17,159 bases of DNA. It comes from Candidatus Treponema excrementipullorum. GTDB lineage: Bacteria; Spirochaetota; Spirochaetia; Treponematales; Treponemataceae. The DNA is taken from positions 1 to 17,159 of the forward strand of contig JAHLFV010000232.1 in assembly GCA_018883625.1 (NCBI GenBank), read 5' to 3'. The notes below the pieces were generated by a model, which searched no databases, was not told where the DNA came from, and saw nothing but the letters and a program-made list of their open reading frames with translations. Both the position numbers and the translations under genes were made by a program. Below are positions 14,797 through 17,159 of this stretch, piece after piece (position 1 is the first letter of the stretch; the number at the start of each line of letters is the position of its first letter).

Positions 14797-15984
14797 CTAA
14801 TCAGAAGCCAATGCTTCCACCGGATCCAACTTTGCAGCCCGTAAAGCCGGGTTTAATCCAAAGAAAATCCCTACAAAAACAGAAAAACCAAAAGCAATAA
14901 GGCAGGCTTCCCACTGAATGGCAAAGGGAAGTTTACGGGCATACAGTATGGCTGCACTGATAATAATTCCCACCCCTATGCCGATGGCTCCCCCTGTTAA
15001 AGTTAAAGTTGCCGATTCAACCAAAAATTGATTTCTGATGTCAGAAGGAGTGGCTCCCAGCGCTTTCCGTATACCGATTTCCTTCCGTCGTTCCGTTACC
15101 GTGACAATCATAATGTTCATTATACCGATACCCCCTACCAACAAAGAAATACCGGCTATGGCAGAAAGCATAATACTGATAGTGGCATAAGCCTCGTTTA
15201 TCTGTTTTATCATGGTAAGGGGAGAAGATATCCACACAACATTTTCCACTCCGGTTTCACGGTTGATAAAATCCGTTACATCCTGCTCCACTTGGGCTAC
15301 AGCATCCGTTGTATCTGTTTTTATTTCCACCCGTTCCGCATCAGGTTTAGGATCCATTTTTTTTATAAAAAATCCCCGAGGTACCATGATGGTGGTAGAA
15401 ATATTTGTATCCATGGCACTTGAAGGAGTCAGCACACCGATAACTTCAAACCCAAAAAGGTCGGAATCTCTGGATAAAATAACCTGTTTTCCCACCAGAT
15501 TACCATCAGGAAAAAGAGTTTCCGCTATTTTGTCTCCCAACAGTAACTTTTGACTACCCTGTACATGATCCGACACAGTAAAATCAGAACCGTACAGCAG
15601 TTTATATCCATAATCTTTTATGTATCCGTATTCAATACACTGAGTTTCCGCATTGACGCTTACCGTTCCTCTGGTAATAGTTCCGGGAAATTGATTAAAG
15701 TAGTAAACGGTTTTTACATGGGGTAACTTCAAAAGTTTTCCGCGAAAGTTTTCGTCATAGGAAAGTACCCTTGCCCGAATATGTTTTGGTCCGTTATTGT
15801 AAATACTGATTATATCAAGCCCCGTTGACCCAAAGGTATTTTTTACGCTGTCCCCGGTACTTTTTCCTAAAGCCGTTATAACAATAACAGAAGCTACGCC
15901 GATAATAATACCTAAAAGAGACAGTAATGTTCTTGTTTTATTTCTCTTAAAACTTGCTAAGGCGTACAATAAATCTTCAAACAT
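14797..15984 (-). CDS. MacB/FtsX-type ABC transporter permease
   Basis: Inner-membrane permease of the MacB/LolE class, 395 residues from ATG 15984. That start opens with MFEDLLYALASFKRNKTRTL, exactly the usual family N-terminus, and lies 16 bp after the adaptor gene; the longer frame from GTG 16035 would overlap the adaptor gene and is rejected. Helix 1 is at about 17-40 (LLSLLGIIIGVASVIVITAL), a MacB-type periplasmic domain spans about 45-270, and three helices follow. ISLLVGGIGIMNIMIVTV runs into the cytoplasmic TERRKEIGIRKALGATPSDI loop that contacts the ATPase. The end (LNPALRAAKLDPVEALASD) is also typical. Such permeases drive tripartite efflux or lipoprotein/envelope-stress systems as mechanotransmitters. 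No ATPase domain is fused and no ATPase gene is adjacent. Confidence 0.93.
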   Translation of the reverse strand: MFEDLLYALASFKRNKTRTLLSLLGIIIGVASVIVITALGKSTGDSVKNTFGSTGLDIISIYNNGPKHIRARVLSYDENFRGKLLKLPHVKTVYYFNQFPGTITRGTVSVNAETQCIEYGYIKDYGYKLLYGSDFTVSDHVQGSQKLLLGDKIAETLFPDGNLVGKQVILSRDSDLFGFEVIGVLTPSSAMDTNISTTIMVPRGFFIKKMDPKPDAERVEIKTDTTDAVAQVEQDVTDFINRETGVENVVWISSPLTMIKQINEAYATISIMLSAIAGISLLVGGIGIMNIMIVTVTERRKEIGIRKALGATPSDIRNQFLVESATLTLTGGAIGIGVGIIISAAILYARKLPFAIQWEACLIAFGFSVFVGIFFGLNPALRAAKLDPVEALASD

Positions 15985-16000
15985 GACGCACCTGTTTATC

Positions 16001-17008
16001 CTATTTGTCCGGTGGTGGCGGAGGAGCTTCCGCACCGCCTATAGGTACTGTACCGGTAGATTGCTGTTTTAACACATCCTTGTCTTGCAACCCGGATATA
16101 ATTTTAACAAAGGCATTGCCGTATGCCGTTACCGTTACCGGAACCCGCTCCGTTGTACCGTCGGGTAGAATTTTTTCTGCAAAGGGACTTCCGTCCTCTC
16201 CATAACCGATGGCTTGCCGTTCCACCAAGAGAATTGTTTCCGGCGGACTGATTTCTATTTCCCCTATAAACGAATAATTAGGTAGTATCTGTTCGGGAGG
16301 ATTATCTATACGAACCTCTGCTTTTACTACGGAGGCACCACGACTGGTAACAGTAGCTATAGCATAAGAGGAAACAAGATACCCTTCTATTTTATGATCT
16401 TCATAGGCAGGGAAAGAAAACATAACTTTTTGACCCGGTTTGATTTTGGAGGAATCCGTTTCCGCCACTTCTACCAATGCCTTCAGATATGTTCTGTCAA
16501 TCATAGTACCTACTTCATCTTTTGCCACCAGATAATCACCCTCTGCCACATTTAAGTAAGCCACAATGCCGTCAAAATTGGCTTTAATAATCCGGTCTTC
16601 CAGTTTTTGTTCCAATACCTTCCGTTGTTTTAAAAGCATTTCTACATCTCGCTGGGCACCGCTTATACGTTTTTGTTCTATTTGGTAGTCCTGCTGTTCC
16701 AGTTCGTACTGTTGTGTGGTGTCGTCAATACGGATAAGTATATCCCCTTTTTTGACCGTATCGCCGGCTGAAACGTACACACCGGTAACCGTTCCGTCTC
16801 CGGCAGCCTGCAATTTCTGTTCCTGAGCAGCAGAAATAGTTCCGGCAATTTCTATAATGTTCTCCACTGTTTCGCTGTGAACCGTGTAGGTAACGTTCTG
16901 TGGTGTTTGTTTTGAGCTGTTTTTTACCATTATATACGCACTGCTCACAGCTACCAATCCAATAATGATAAAGATTATATTCCGAACTCTGCTTTTGTTT
17001 TTTCTCAT
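16001..17008 (-). CDS. Periplasmic adaptor (membrane fusion) protein, HlyD/MacA-like
   Basis: A 335-residue periplasmic adaptor for an ABC efflux pump. An N-terminal membrane anchor lies at about 10-28 (NIIFIIIGLVAVSSAYIMV) with basic residues before it. The first lipoyl half is at about 66-95 (QAAGDGTVTGVYVSAGDTVKKGD), a short coiled-coil hairpin at about 97-140, the second lipoyl half at about 141-170 (IKANFDGIVAYLNVAEGDY), then beta-barrel and membrane-proximal domains. The last residues are Pro-rich (GGAEAPPPPPDK). The hairpin is short for a TolC-reaching adaptor. A weak ribosome site (AAGG) lies before the ATG. It is the first gene of an operon with the MacB-like permease 16 bp downstream, so the two most likely form one pump or envelope machine. 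The cargo is unknown. Confidence 0.92.
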   Translation of the reverse strand: MRKNKSRVRNIIFIIIGLVAVSSAYIMVKNSSKQTPQNVTYTVHSETVENIIEIAGTISAAQEQKLQAAGDGTVTGVYVSAGDTVKKGDILIRIDDTTQQYELEQQDYQIEQKRISGAQRDVEMLLKQRKVLEQKLEDRIIKANFDGIVAYLNVAEGDYLVAKDEVGTMIDRTYLKALVEVAETDSSKIKPGQKVMFSFPAYEDHKIEGYLVSSYAIATVTSRGASVVKAEVRIDNPPEQILPNYSFIGEIEISPPETILLVERQAIGYGEDGSPFAEKILPDGTTERVPVTVTAYGNAFVKIISGLQDKDVLKQQSTGTVPIGGAEAPPPPPDK

Positions 17009-17036
17009 TTTTTACCTTAGTTTATGTGCATATTAC

Positions 17037-17063
17037 ATTATAACCAAAAATCATAAAAGACAA
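17037..17063 (-). promoter_or_regulatory. Possible promoter of the adaptor-permease-NUDIX operon
   Basis: The minus strand has a perfect TATAAT (17042-17037) with TTGTCT (17063-17058) only 15 bp upstream, a short spacer. The -10 box is convincing, the -35 weak. Transcription would begin near 17030, about 22 nt before the ATG. The remaining bases to the window end are very A+T-rich, and I see no gene or clear structure in them. Confidence 0.4.
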
Positions 17064-17159
17064 TATGTTACAAATACAAGTTTTTATAGGAAAATACATA
17101 GATTTGATTATTTTTTTTGTTAAAAATTTAATAATTATATGAAATTCAACGAATTATAC

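Noticed and set aside
15985..16035. GTG start of the ABC permease at 16035
   Set aside because: It would overlap the adaptor gene by 35 bp and add a basic stretch not typical of the family; ATG 15984 gives the usual MFEDLLYAL start.

Overview
The window looks like part of a spirochaete chromosome, most probably a Treponema. The clues are a moderately AT-rich sequence, lipoproteins with relaxed lipoboxes (FIGC, LTGC, LLSC) behind a long KHTKNIARIV-type leader, a small outer-membrane beta-barrel protein, and saccharolytic ABC-transport and glycosidase genes. I assign the genus from protein style only; the species is not resolved. I saw no tRNA, rRNA, CRISPR, transposase or phage gene.

Left part (1-7424): two sugar ABC permeases on the + strand (the first cut by the window edge) run into a bidirectional terminator. 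Facing them is a - strand operon, read right to left: MATE-family exporter, LacZ-type GH2 beta-galactosidase, GH20 beta-N-acetylhexosaminidase. Both glycosidases lack signal peptides. The set fits import and cytoplasmic dismantling of Gal/GlcNAc(GalNAc)-containing oligosaccharides of host type, though the substrate is an inference.

Middle part (7425-13430): a surface/envelope island. A small XRE-family regulator and a secreted DUF2147 protein lie on the - strand. Divergently, on the +, are a signal-peptide beta-barrel protein and a lipoprotein, then two large lipoproteins. The three lipoproteins appear to be built from the same unrecognised module of about 105-130 residues, in 2, 4 and 4 copies. 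The two large ones share an exact 67-bp DNA repeat over start codon and leader peptide although the mature proteins have diverged. The XRE/barrel intergenic region holds two inverted repeats and, in the barrel mRNA leader, a 16-bp stem-loop.

Right part (13425-17159): all on the - strand. Read right to left it encodes a periplasmic adaptor (HlyD/MacA-like), a MacB/FtsX-type ABC permease with no ATPase beside it, a zinc-ribbon NUDIX hydrolase, and a YhhN/TMEM86-family membrane protein with its own promoter. The last 150 bases are AT-rich and hold only a possible promoter.

A recurring regulatory theme: three - strand genes (MATE, XRE, YhhN) have a sigma70-like -10 box ending only 5-6 nt before the ATG and no Shine-Dalgarno sequence, which suggests leaderless mRNAs. 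Several starts have been moved downstream of the longest open frame for stated reasons.
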